A DNA stretch of 64,000 nt from Planctomycetaceae bacterium (lineage in GTDB: Bacteria > Planctomycetota > Planctomycetia > Pirellulales > Pirellulaceae), in the NCBI GenBank assembly GCA_016794985.1, contig JAEUIQ010000007.1, forward strand, positions 62,001 through 126,000, given 5' to 3'. Position numbers and translations under genes: made by a program. A model generated the notes under the pieces. The model was given only the letters and a program-made list of their open reading frames with translations. It was not told the origin of the DNA and made no database searches. This document shows positions 7,798 to 16,728 of this stretch, one piece after another. How positions within the stretch are numbered: the stretch's first letter is position 1; every line of letters starts with the position of its first letter.

Positions 7798-9759
7798 TTA
7801 CACAATCGCCAACCGTTGGTTGGCGATCGCATTTCGTGATGCAACAACCCTTTGTCTCAGTGATGAGAACGAAGGATCGATGAAGCTACGCAACCACATC
7901 TCGAAACTCATTAAGCCCCAGAGTTCCGTAGCATGGTCTGCGTAGCCACTAACATGTTGTTTTATGAGTCGATCCACGTAATGTGGATTGAAATAGCCGC
8001 GGCGTCGTACGACATCTTCGCTGAGAAGCTCACGCATCATCGGAGCCACCTCCCCTCGCAGCCAATGATCAATCGGGATCGGGAAGCCTTGCTTTTTGCG
8101 ATCAATGATCTGGCTGGGCAGCAAACGACGGCCTACAGCCTTCAACAAAAACTTGCGTTGCTTACCCCGCAACTTCATCCGCGCCGGAAGCCCGGCAGCA
8201 AACTCGACTAACTTATGATCCAACAATGGCACTCGAGCCTCCAAGGAATTGGCCATTGTCAGTTTGTCCCCGCGTAGCAGCAAGTGATCCACCAAGTAGA
8301 GCTTGCCGTCGACATACAACATTCGATCGACGGCGTCGGTGGCGTCACAATTGGCTAGGTGCTCGGCGAACAATGGTCCACAGCCCGCCTGATACTTGGA
8401 CAGCGGACCATTCAGCAAGGCCGGCTTCAAGTCATCCTTGAACATCGGGAACCAATTGGCGAAGCGAGTTGCCTCATCGGATATCATCAGAGCATTGATG
8501 CCGATTTTCGCCCGGCGAAGTCCTGGTAGGCGATCCGACGCAAGTCGGGTTACATGCCGGAGCGGTCCCGGAATCCAGTTCGTATACTTCGAATATCGTT
8601 CGCCGCCATATCGCGCATAACCCGCGAAAAGTTCATCGCCGCCTTCTCCCGTCAACACCATCTTGACGTGTTGCCGTGCCAGCTTTGCGACCATGTATGT
8701 GGCGATGGTGGCTTGATCGGCCAAGGGTTGGTCCAGGTGCCACAAGACCGTATCTGCCAATTCTTGAAAATCGCGGACGCCAATCTTGAGAACGTGATGT
8801 TCGCAACCGAAGGCCTCCGCAACCTGATTGGCGTAAGGTAGTTCATCTTGCAGTCCCTCCCCATCAAATCCAACCGAAAAGGTCTTGACTGGCGAAGAAA
8901 GCTGTTGGGCCATCAGGGCCACAATCGTACTTGAATCCAAGCCTCCGCTCAGAAAAGCACCAAACGGAACATCGCTACGCAAATGTAGATTGACGGATTG
9001 CTGCAACTCCGCCAATAACTCGTCGGCGTAATCGGAGTCGCTCTTCAAAGCTTGGCCCTTGCGATTGGCTTCCTCGGCCTTCGCAAAGCTAACGTCCCAG
9101 TACCTCTTTTTCTGAATCACTTGGCCGTCGCGAATCCGTAGCCAATGTCCGGGTTCCAACGAGTGGATTCCGGCGAACATCGTGCGTGGTGCGGGCACGT
9201 ACTTCAGCGATAAATAGTGCGACAGCGCCTGCAAGTCGACTTCTCGTTTGATCGCCGGATGCATCAAGATCGACTTGATCTCGGAGGCGAAGATAAATCC
9301 CTGCTCGATGGCAGAATAATACAACGGCTTGATTCCGATACGGTCCCGTGCAATAAAGAGTTCTTGTTGCTGTCGGTCCCAGATGGCAATCCCGAACATC
9401 CCACGCAGGTGATCGACACACGCAAATCCATACTCTTCGAATAGATGAACTATCGTCTCGGTGTCGCTGTGCGTTCTTAACTGATGGCCGCTCGCCAGCA
9501 ATTGCTGCCGCAATTCTCGATAGTTGTAGATTTCACCGTTGAAAATAACCGCATAACGTCCTGATTCGTCAAAAATCGGTTGGGAGCCGTCGGCAAGATC
9601 AATGATGCTAAGACGACGCATGCCCATCGCCAACGGCCCATCCACCAACCGACCCTCTTCATCCGGCCCGCGATGTTCGATAGCCCGTAGCATCCAGTCA
9701 AGGACTTCCGCGCTTTCCGAGTCGGTCTGCTTCGTAAAGATCCCAGCGATACCGCACAT
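7798..9759 (-). CDS. asnB: AsnB-type glutamine-hydrolysing amidotransferase (copy 1)
   Basis: This 653-residue protein has the two domains of glutamine-dependent asparagine synthetase. The N-terminal glutaminase starts MCGIAGIF, with Cys2 as nucleophile after Met removal, and contains RLSIIDL and NGEIYNY. The synthetase domain carries the PP-loop SGGLDSS at residues 271-277. The family amidates a carboxylate after adenylating it. In polysaccharide loci such proteins often amidate uronic acids instead of making asparagine. A second, clearly diverged copy lies two genes upstream, so simple asparagine supply seems an unlikely role for both. Spacing is 15 bp from the upstream GT4 gene and 14 bp to the FemAB gene. 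Confidence 0.9.
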   Translation of the reverse strand: MCGIAGIFTKQTDSESAEVLDWMLRAIEHRGPDEEGRLVDGPLAMGMRRLSIIDLADGSQPIFDESGRYAVIFNGEIYNYRELRQQLLASGHQLRTHSDTETIVHLFEEYGFACVDHLRGMFGIAIWDRQQQELFIARDRIGIKPLYYSAIEQGFIFASEIKSILMHPAIKREVDLQALSHYLSLKYVPAPRTMFAGIHSLEPGHWLRIRDGQVIQKKRYWDVSFAKAEEANRKGQALKSDSDYADELLAELQQSVNLHLRSDVPFGAFLSGGLDSSTIVALMAQQLSSPVKTFSVGFDGEGLQDELPYANQVAEAFGCEHHVLKIGVRDFQELADTVLWHLDQPLADQATIATYMVAKLARQHVKMVLTGEGGDELFAGYARYGGERYSKYTNWIPGPLRHVTRLASDRLPGLRRAKIGINALMISDEATRFANWFPMFKDDLKPALLNGPLSKYQAGCGPLFAEHLANCDATDAVDRMLYVDGKLYLVDHLLLRGDKLTMANSLEARVPLLDHKLVEFAAGLPARMKLRGKQRKFLLKAVGRRLLPSQIIDRKKQGFPIPIDHWLRGEVAPMMRELLSEDVVRRRGYFNPHYVDRLIKQHVSGYADHATELWGLMSFEMWLRSFIDPSFSSLRQRVVASRNAIANQRLAIV

Positions 9760-9774
9760 AACATGGTCCTTTGC

Positions 9775-10896
9775 TTATGGCGATTCCTGAGAAACAGTCG
9801 CCAGCACCTGCGTCTGCGGGCAATCAACGTGGATATTCGAACCCGCATTCGGTTCCGAAAACGAGGTGGAACTGTCGGGCGACTTTCGATCCAGACCCAG
9901 GTCTATGGCTTGGTTCAAAGCTCGTAGGTAAATCGAGTGGATGCGTTTCGCCACGCCTTCGAGATCCAGAGAACGTTCTTGTAGCGTCCTGCGACCAGTG
10001 CTAGGCCGATTTGCGAGCAAAGCTTCACCCAATGTTTCACCCAACAACTGTGCCTCGCGCGGCCCAGCAAAACAGCCCTCGACCCCGCGCAACATCTCGT
10101 GAACATCGCCGACCGGAACGGAAATGATATTGGCGTTACAAGCCATCGCTTCTTTTACGACATTCGGCGAACCTTCGATCAAGGACGTCATCAGCATGGC
10201 ATTACATGCGTTCATGTACATCGCCACTTGATCGGGCTTGACACCCCACAATGGAATCAATTCGATTGTCGCGTTTAGTTTTTTCTCCGCCACCCGCACA
10301 ATCGCCTTGGCAAGTTCGAAGCCTTTACGTGGATTGGATGGGTCACCCGGAAACAGAACCTTGTATCCTTCAGCGGCCCAACCCAAAGCCCGGCGAGCTG
10401 AAATTCGATCCTGCGGAGTAAATACACCCAAATCAACACCGTTAGGAACCACGTGGCAGGGAACCGCACCCAGACGTTGCTGCATTTCCGGACTCTTCAC
10501 GATCACTTCTTTGTAGTATTTGGCAATCCAGCAATTGAACTTGAGTGCCCAAATACTACTGGATTCCAAGTTTCCTTGCTCATCTTTCGGAGTCCCCAGC
10601 AAATCGTCGCCCATGAAGGACATCACGATCGGAATTCGGCGAAACGCGAGTGCTCGTCCCAAAAGTGCCAGCCAACCACAGTATCCAAAGTGGGCATGGA
10701 CCAAGTCAACTTTGGGAATGGTTCGGCGCGTCTTCGGAATTGCCTGCAAGTACTTCCACCGCCGGACACCATGCATGTCGATCGTTTCAATTTCCAAACC
10801 CAAGTCGCGAAGGGATTGGATTTGACGACTGGTTGGAGCCATGCTTCCTGGCTTTTCAGTTCGCGGCAGTTCAGGACAAATCATCAGAACTCTCAT
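9775..10896 (-). CDS. Glycosyltransferase family 4 protein
   Basis: This is a 373-residue GT-B enzyme beginning MRVLMICPELPRTEKPGS. Family features are VDLVHAHFGYCG in the N-terminal domain, the hinge VVPNGVDLGVF, FPGDPSNPRKGFELA, and the donor-binding EGSPNVVKEAMACN. The start at 10896 is chosen because its ATG overlaps the TGA of the upstream AsnB gene (10893-10896), giving translational coupling; in-frame sequence upstream of it overlaps that gene and looks non-coding. The last ~40 residues are polar and lie beyond the fold. It acts in the cytoplasm on the growing lipid-linked repeat unit; sugar specificity is not predictable. Confidence 0.87.
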   Translation of the reverse strand: MRVLMICPELPRTEKPGSMAPTSRQIQSLRDLGLEIETIDMHGVRRWKYLQAIPKTRRTIPKVDLVHAHFGYCGWLALLGRALAFRRIPIVMSFMGDDLLGTPKDEQGNLESSSIWALKFNCWIAKYYKEVIVKSPEMQQRLGAVPCHVVPNGVDLGVFTPQDRISARRALGWAAEGYKVLFPGDPSNPRKGFELAKAIVRVAEKKLNATIELIPLWGVKPDQVAMYMNACNAMLMTSLIEGSPNVVKEAMACNANIISVPVGDVHEMLRGVEGCFAGPREAQLLGETLGEALLANRPSTGRRTLQERSLDLEGVAKRIHSIYLRALNQAIDLGLDRKSPDSSTSFSEPNAGSNIHVDCPQTQVLATVSQESP

Positions 10897-12863
10897 ACGC
10901 ACGACTCCACAATCGGAGTATTTCGCGCGGCAACGACCGACGAATGGTTGCTGCCAACTTGATATTGTCTGTGCCACGCTGCAAATGCCAACAATAGCCA
11001 CAATTTTGGAGAATGGTCTGCCACACCTTGCTGATGTTCATTCATCAAGCGTTCGACATACGTGGCCGAAAAAATATCGCTAGGCAAATAGCCGTTACGT
11101 CCGATTGTATCTCGCACCCAACCAGACAAGCTCCCCCGGAACCAGTCTCGCAAAGGAACGCTGAAGCCCTGCTTTCCTTTCCGAAGAGAACGTGGCGGCA
11201 ATTTGGAACGCAGAACCTGCCGCAATACATGTTTCCCGACACTGCCGCGAATCTTCATGCTCGTGGGCATTCGGGCCGCTAGTTCGGCGACGCGATAATC
11301 TAGTAGCGGCGAACGAACTTCGAGCGAATGAGCCATACTCATGCGGTCAACTTTCACCAAAATATCGTCCAACATGTAGGAGCGGACATCGACTTCCGTC
11401 AAGCGAGCCACCATCTCTCCCGATCCCTGCATGATTGACCATAGCTCCGTAGGCAAGTACTGTTCGCCCAGGTAGTCAACATTTTGAAACAGTTCAGGAT
11501 TCAAGAGCGAGCGAATCTCGCTGACCTGCCATATCGAACACTTGTCCCGATACGTCTCCAACGGTGGTAGGGAACTATCTCGCAGAACTTTGGCGATTCG
11601 CTGGCCGCGATAACGCAAAGATCCTGGGGCAACACGGGCCATTCCATTCATGAGACTCGGCAACACATATCGCCCCATCCAATGTGGAACAAGTTTTCGA
11701 TACCGCTGTGCGAACAACATGCCTCGATACGTGGAATACCCAGCGAATAATTCATCGCCGCCGTCGCCGCTCAAGACCACGGTGACATGTTGACGAGCCA
11801 ATTCGGAAACATGGTAAGTTGGCAACGCGGACGCATCGCCAAAAGGTTCATCAATATAGGAAATAATCTTCAGTAGCGTATCGTCTAGGTTGTCCCGCAT
11901 GGTGGCTTCACTTAAGCGAAGCATCGTGTGTTCGGTGCCAAAGTGGCGCGCGACGGCTTCGGCATCTGCAGACTCATCCCACTCGGGCCGATCAAAACCA
12001 ATCGTAAAGGTTTTGAGTGGCCTTAGCCCCGTTTGGTCGGCAAAGGCTACAACCGCACTGGAGTCCAGGCCGCCGCTCAGGAACACACCCAACGGAACGT
12101 CGCTTCGCAGGCGAATTCGCACGCTTTCAGCCAAGGTACTTTCCAGTTGCTCGATCCATTCTGCTTCTGAAACATGAAGTTGTGGCTCGAACTTCAATTC
12201 CCAGTAAGGAACGAGGGAAAATCGACCGTGTTCGAAAACACCGTAGTGCGCGGCTGGCAAGCGACGAATGTGTCGGTAAATAGTGCGGGGTTGATGAATA
12301 AAGCCGAACTGCAGGTACTCGCCCAATGTGCTGTAGTCTGGTTCGGCCAATTCAGGAACGGCCGCCAGAAGAGACTTCATCTCGGATCCAAAAACCAATC
12401 TGCCCTGATGTTCGGCGTAGAATAGTGGCTTCTTTCCCAAGCGATCACGGGCGACCAATACTCGCTGCCGCTTTCCATCCAGGATCGCTAAGCCGAACAT
12501 CCCGCGTAAATGTTGTAGGAATCCGTCTCCGTATTCTTCGTACAAGTGTACGATCACTTCAGTATCAGAACCGGTACGGAACACGTGGCCTCGAGCTTGG
12601 AGCGCAGACCGAAGTTCTACGTAGTTGTAGATCTCTCCATTGCATACCACGTGAATGTCATTGGTTTCATTACTAATCGGTTGATGCCCACCCGAGAGGT
12701 CGATGATACTCAACCGGCGCATGCCGATGCCATAACCCGGCAATGCAAAGTGCCCTTGATCGTCGGGGCCCCGGTGGACGATCCGATCGGCCATGAGTTG
12801 CGTCACCGCAATCGCCTGAGGTTGCGTCAGACGAGGATCGATTACGCCAACAATTCCGCACAT
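10893..12863 (-). CDS. asnB: AsnB-type glutamine-hydrolysing amidotransferase (copy 2)
   Basis: This 656-residue protein starts MCGIVGVID; Cys2 must be the second codon for glutaminase activity, which fixes the start at 12863. The glutaminase has RLSIIDLSGG and CNGEIYNYVELR; the synthetase PP-loop SGGLDSS is at residues 263-269, followed by VLSGDGGDELFAGY. Length and domain order match AsnB. It differs throughout from copy 1, so this is not a recent duplication. It lies between GT2 and GT4 genes, with the GT4 start codon overlapping its stop. It probably amidates a sugar carboxylate, consistent with the diacetamido-uronic acid genes upstream; this substrate is inferred. Confidence 0.9.
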   Translation of the reverse strand: MCGIVGVIDPRLTQPQAIAVTQLMADRIVHRGPDDQGHFALPGYGIGMRRLSIIDLSGGHQPISNETNDIHVVCNGEIYNYVELRSALQARGHVFRTGSDTEVIVHLYEEYGDGFLQHLRGMFGLAILDGKRQRVLVARDRLGKKPLFYAEHQGRLVFGSEMKSLLAAVPELAEPDYSTLGEYLQFGFIHQPRTIYRHIRRLPAAHYGVFEHGRFSLVPYWELKFEPQLHVSEAEWIEQLESTLAESVRIRLRSDVPLGVFLSGGLDSSAVVAFADQTGLRPLKTFTIGFDRPEWDESADAEAVARHFGTEHTMLRLSEATMRDNLDDTLLKIISYIDEPFGDASALPTYHVSELARQHVTVVLSGDGGDELFAGYSTYRGMLFAQRYRKLVPHWMGRYVLPSLMNGMARVAPGSLRYRGQRIAKVLRDSSLPPLETYRDKCSIWQVSEIRSLLNPELFQNVDYLGEQYLPTELWSIMQGSGEMVARLTEVDVRSYMLDDILVKVDRMSMAHSLEVRSPLLDYRVAELAARMPTSMKIRGSVGKHVLRQVLRSKLPPRSLRKGKQGFSVPLRDWFRGSLSGWVRDTIGRNGYLPSDIFSATYVERLMNEHQQGVADHSPKLWLLLAFAAWHRQYQVGSNHSSVVAARNTPIVESCV

Positions 12864-12898
12864 TGAAGGAAACCTAGTTTGGCTGATGCTGACAGGCG

Positions 12899-13957
12899 CT
12901 ATTTGACTTGAATAGCATCCGTGGGGTACTCTGCAATCGACTTTGGTTTGGTCTTCCAATAAGACACAAAGGTTCGATAGGTGCTTGCGGCTCGACCCGC
13001 AATCGACAAGGCGGCACCGTGGACACCACCCTTTTTAATGGAAGTGACTACGATTACGGCCACTAACCCTATCGCCAATATCCACCATACCTGAAAATAG
13101 ATCGATACGGGAATTGCGATGAGAAAAAGCAACAGCGCTAGGCAAAAACTGATCACGTAAGAAATCGACTCGACCGAAAACTGCCAAGCGCAGCCATACT
13201 GACCGGCGTAGCGAATCACCGCTCCGTAGTCAAACATCTTTGTTCGACTGCGTCTCAATATTTCATGCAAAGTCTGCCGGTTTTCCGTAAATTTCACCGC
13301 CATCCGACCTTTGATGCGGGCTAATTTGTAGCCGGCATTGCGAATTCTCATGCACAGCTCATGATCTTCCGCAGTCGGTAAATGTGGATTAACCGGCCCA
13401 GCCACTACCATCGCTTCGCGACGGTACAAAGCGATTCCACCCAAGTGCTTGATCTCGATGATGTCCTTGCTCAAGTCTTGTTGAAAGACATTGGGCACCC
13501 CGCCACTGTGAACACCTGCCGCATCGACATACTCTTCGTCCAATACACCTGCAATTCCGCCAAACTCAGGATGGGATTCCATAAACTCCACGGCTTCAAC
13601 CAACCAATCGGCATTCACGTTCGAATCACCGTCCTGGAAGAAGATGTACTTTCCATGGGAGTGCAGGTAGCCAATGTAGCGCCCCGCCGCCACGCACAAA
13701 GGCCAGTTCTTCCGTAACTGCAGAATCCGAATCGGGTGTTGTTGCGCCACTTCGATACTTCGATCCGTCGATGCGGAGTCAACGAAAATCACTTCTAAAC
13801 CAGGGATTCGCGATTTCGCGGCCAAGACAGATTCGATGGCCCCGCCGATAAACTGCTCCTCGTTCCGGCCAATCAGGACGACCGTTAAAGGACATTCGTT
13901 AACTTGCGCGACATTTTGACTTGGTTCCATATCGGTTTCCATGGCACATGTGGACAT
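12899..13957 (-). CDS. Glycosyltransferase family 2 protein with C-terminal membrane segments
   Basis: This 352-residue GT-A enzyme has the GT2 opening LTVVLIGRNEEQFIGGAIES, the nucleotide-binding VIFVDSASTDRS, and a DXD-type motif in FFQDGDSNVNADW that binds the metal and sugar nucleotide. The acid region contains TAEDHELCMRIRNAGYKLA. Two hydrophobic segments near residues 255-305 would anchor it to the membrane. It probably adds a sugar to the undecaprenyl-linked repeat unit on the cytoplasmic face. It lies 20 bp downstream of the flippase and 35 bp upstream of AsnB copy 2, inside the operon. Two further Met codons within the first ten residues could also start the protein. Confidence 0.88.
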   Translation of the reverse strand: MSTCAMETDMEPSQNVAQVNECPLTVVLIGRNEEQFIGGAIESVLAAKSRIPGLEVIFVDSASTDRSIEVAQQHPIRILQLRKNWPLCVAAGRYIGYLHSHGKYIFFQDGDSNVNADWLVEAVEFMESHPEFGGIAGVLDEEYVDAAGVHSGGVPNVFQQDLSKDIIEIKHLGGIALYRREAMVVAGPVNPHLPTAEDHELCMRIRNAGYKLARIKGRMAVKFTENRQTLHEILRRSRTKMFDYGAVIRYAGQYGCAWQFSVESISYVISFCLALLLFLIAIPVSIYFQVWWILAIGLVAVIVVTSIKKGGVHGAALSIAGRAASTYRTFVSYWKTKPKSIAEYPTDAIQVK

Positions 13958-13977
13958 AAGCAGGGTCTTTGTACGGC

Positions 13978-15414
13978 TTAGGGTTGGATTCGACGAATTG
14001 AGGGCTGCCCTACGGAATTCTGGTCATAAAACAGCCAAACCAAAAGTCCGTAAATCGCTAAGGCAGCGCTAAGATTGATAATGGGTGGCCAAACGGCCGC
14101 GACAATCACAGCCGCCGAGAAAAAAATCGCTGGCATCAATCGAAGAAATTCCTGGCCCAAGTTGGTTTCGCCAACTCGGATCGTGAAAACCCAATAATGC
14201 AGCAAAGTATTGATAACGCTGCCGACCAAAACACACACCGCTGCCCCCCAGAGTCCCCAAGCTCCGATCAAGACTAGTCCGAATGACAATGTGACGACGA
14301 TGTTGACGATCACAATTCGAAACACAGCACGGTCCGCGCCGACAGCCCAAAGGCCGTGACCCAAAATGGGATTTAGTGGATCGCACAATAGTCCGAACGC
14401 CAGCATCTGCAACACATAGGCCCCTTCCTGAAATCCTTTGTTTCCGTAGACCAAAGTCAAGAAGTCAGCCGCCATGACGAACATCACCAGAGCGGCTGGA
14501 TATGCCAAACAGATGATAAAGCTCAAGATCGAATGAGATAACGCCGCGACCTGTTCTCGCCCTTGTTTGGCGGCATTGACTAATGCTGGGAACGAACTGT
14601 GGCCGAGGCTGCGGTAAAGTATCTGCACGGGTTGTAGCAACTGAAACGCGGCGTTTAACATGCCGACCTCTCGTTCCGTGGCAAACTTACTGAGAATGAG
14701 AGGAAACAATGAAGCACCAATGGCAGCCACGCTGTCGGACCACAAAAAGACGCGCGAACGAACGATCAATCGCCAAGCCAACGACACGCGAAATGGTCCG
14801 TGTGTCCGTTCATTGGGCATCGAACGCATCGCCAACCAATGCAAACACAGCGCGGTCAAGGCTCGTGCAAGGACGACGTTCCAAGCCAGTGCCAAAACAC
14901 TGCCTCCTTGCCACAATAGGAACCAACTGCCAAAAACCAATTGAAGATTTCCTGGAATGTTCCCTAAAGCGATCAGGTGCATCTTCTCTCGCCCTTTGAT
15001 CACTGCCTCGGTCACCATCGTTAGGGAATAGAACGGCACTGCCAAAGCCATGATCATGATCACCTGCGTCGTGACCCACTGGTATTGCATTAGCTCTGCC
15101 AAGGCAACCATGAATCCGGCGGCCAACAACGAGGCCAAGAATCCAGCCAGATAACCTAAGCGCAACAGGCTCTTCGCGAATGCCGGTCGTTTGGCGACCA
15201 TTCTCGTGATTGTCGTCGGTAGCCCAGCGACTCCAAACACATGGCAGGTGTACAAGAGCGTCATGCCTAAGGCGAATTGCCCGAAGGATTCGAGCCCGAT
15301 CGCTCGCGATACCGCCGCATACACCAAGAAAGTACTGGCTTTGTTAGCGACCTCGCCCCCACTGATGGCGATCGCGTTCATGATGATCTTGGGTAATCGC
15401 GACGGAAGTTTCAT
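13978..15414 (-). CDS. Wzx-like oligosaccharide flippase (MOP superfamily)
   Basis: This 478-residue protein has around twelve to fourteen hydrophobic segments over its whole length. The N-terminal GGEVANKASTFLVYAAVSR followed by SFGQFALG is the usual opening of polysaccharide flippases. It would move undecaprenyl-pyrophosphate-linked repeat units across the inner membrane. Its ATG overlaps the stop of the O-antigen ligase/polymerase gene (ATGA at 15411-15414), which is the usual Wzx-Wzy partnership. Function is assigned by family, topology and context; the glycan is unknown. Confidence 0.88.
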   Translation of the reverse strand: MKLPSRLPKIIMNAIAISGGEVANKASTFLVYAAVSRAIGLESFGQFALGMTLLYTCHVFGVAGLPTTITRMVAKRPAFAKSLLRLGYLAGFLASLLAAGFMVALAELMQYQWVTTQVIMIMALAVPFYSLTMVTEAVIKGREKMHLIALGNIPGNLQLVFGSWFLLWQGGSVLALAWNVVLARALTALCLHWLAMRSMPNERTHGPFRVSLAWRLIVRSRVFLWSDSVAAIGASLFPLILSKFATEREVGMLNAAFQLLQPVQILYRSLGHSSFPALVNAAKQGREQVAALSHSILSFIICLAYPAALVMFVMAADFLTLVYGNKGFQEGAYVLQMLAFGLLCDPLNPILGHGLWAVGADRAVFRIVIVNIVVTLSFGLVLIGAWGLWGAAVCVLVGSVINTLLHYWVFTIRVGETNLGQEFLRLMPAIFFSAAVIVAAVWPPIINLSAALAIYGLLVWLFYDQNSVGQPSIRRIQP

Positions 15415-16724
15415 CGTTCCGCACCGCCGCTGGCTGGTTGCGCGAACACCATCACACCGATCGCGCTCATCATAAGTACGGATTCGTATTCCATCTGCAA
15501 GAACGCAACGTCCGAGACTCCGCCAATCACCGCCATAATTATCAGACCAGCGGTCAGCAACGCACCATCGTCGCCCGACCGCACCAGCGTGATGGTGCGG
15601 TAGAAAGTTGTACCGAGAACCAATGCTCCCAAGAGCAATCCAATCACACCGATTCCTAGGGCCGTCTCAAAGTAAGTCGAGTGCGAATGGTAGAGTGGCC
15701 ACCCAGTCGCGCGTTCGAACTCCGTCCAGCGAGTTTCATGCCAATACGCGCCAAACCCATAGCCTAACAACGGACGCTCTAAAACGTCTGGAAGTACGTG
15801 CCCCCAGATGTCCCACCGCCCGGTAAGTTTGGTGGGATCGGCTTGCTCTTCGTCGCGTCCCATGGCCGCCAAACTGGACACGTCCGCTTCGCGAACCGCA
15901 ATCGCCTCATAAAACAAGAGCCCTGTCGCCATCAAACCCAACGAGACCGCTCCGCCGAGTAACCAAACTCGAATCGAAGCCACGTGCCAAAGGATCCAAC
16001 CTAACGACAAGACGGCCGCAATCACACCAGTTCGGGCTTTTGTCATCAGCAAGAATAGAATCGCAATCGCAATAATAATGAGAAACAAGCGGCGTCGTTC
16101 GATCGAGTACAACACGACACTGGCCAGCAACAAACACAAGCAATTAAACGACTGACGGATCGGATGAATCAAACCTGAAAATCGATACTCATCCATCAAG
16201 AACGAGCGATAGCGAACCTCTGCCAAAACCGAAGCTGCTAAAAACAACAACGAAAATGCTAATACACCCCACGCTAAAGCGCGCGTATCCCAAACCCGGC
16301 CAATCGCTACACCTGTCACTGCCACGATCGACGCCGTGATGGCGCGCTTCAAAGTCGTTCCTGGTTCGTCCGACCAGAGGATTGAGAGAAATAGAAATCC
16401 CGTTAACAGAACAATTGGCAAAAAGATCGACCAATGGATCGTCGGCGGGTCGGTTGCCGGCTTCGCGATGAACCACAGAAACATTGCCATTCCAGCCAAA
16501 CCCAAGAACGAGGCCTGACGAACGGGGTTGCTGGTGATGCTTTCGTGATAGACTTCATTACCGCCGCTCGCGGCGAATCCTTGATTGGCCGAGGTCAGCA
16601 ACGCGAAAACGAACAACGCCAGTATGGGAAGCCAAGCTTGGATTTTCAGCCGGGACAGGCCGACTAAAGAACCTTCCGCTGGGGCTGTGGAAAGTGTTGA
16701 ATTCCACGGAGTTTGCTCCAACAT
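15411..16724 (-). CDS. O-antigen ligase/Wzy-like polymerase
   Basis: This 437-residue membrane protein has about eleven or twelve hydrophobic segments. It carries the Wzy_C/O-antigen ligase signature in its large extracytoplasmic loop: ERPLLGYGFGAYW, then YHSHSTYFETALGIGVIG, where the His-rich element is typical of ligases and Wzy polymerases. In a Wzx/Wzy pathway it would polymerise repeat units at the periplasmic face. The gene begins 4 bp after the stop of the chain-length gene and overlaps the flippase gene. Whether it polymerises or ligates cannot be decided from sequence, but no other polymerase is present in the locus, which favours polymerase. Confidence 0.85.
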   Translation of the reverse strand: MLEQTPWNSTLSTAPAEGSLVGLSRLKIQAWLPILALFVFALLTSANQGFAASGGNEVYHESITSNPVRQASFLGLAGMAMFLWFIAKPATDPPTIHWSIFLPIVLLTGFLFLSILWSDEPGTTLKRAITASIVAVTGVAIGRVWDTRALAWGVLAFSLLFLAASVLAEVRYRSFLMDEYRFSGLIHPIRQSFNCLCLLLASVVLYSIERRRLFLIIIAIAILFLLMTKARTGVIAAVLSLGWILWHVASIRVWLLGGAVSLGLMATGLLFYEAIAVREADVSSLAAMGRDEEQADPTKLTGRWDIWGHVLPDVLERPLLGYGFGAYWHETRWTEFERATGWPLYHSHSTYFETALGIGVIGLLLGALVLGTTFYRTITLVRSGDDGALLTAGLIIMAVIGGVSDVAFLQMEYESVLMMSAIGVMVFAQPASGGAER

Positions 16725-16728
16725 TGCT

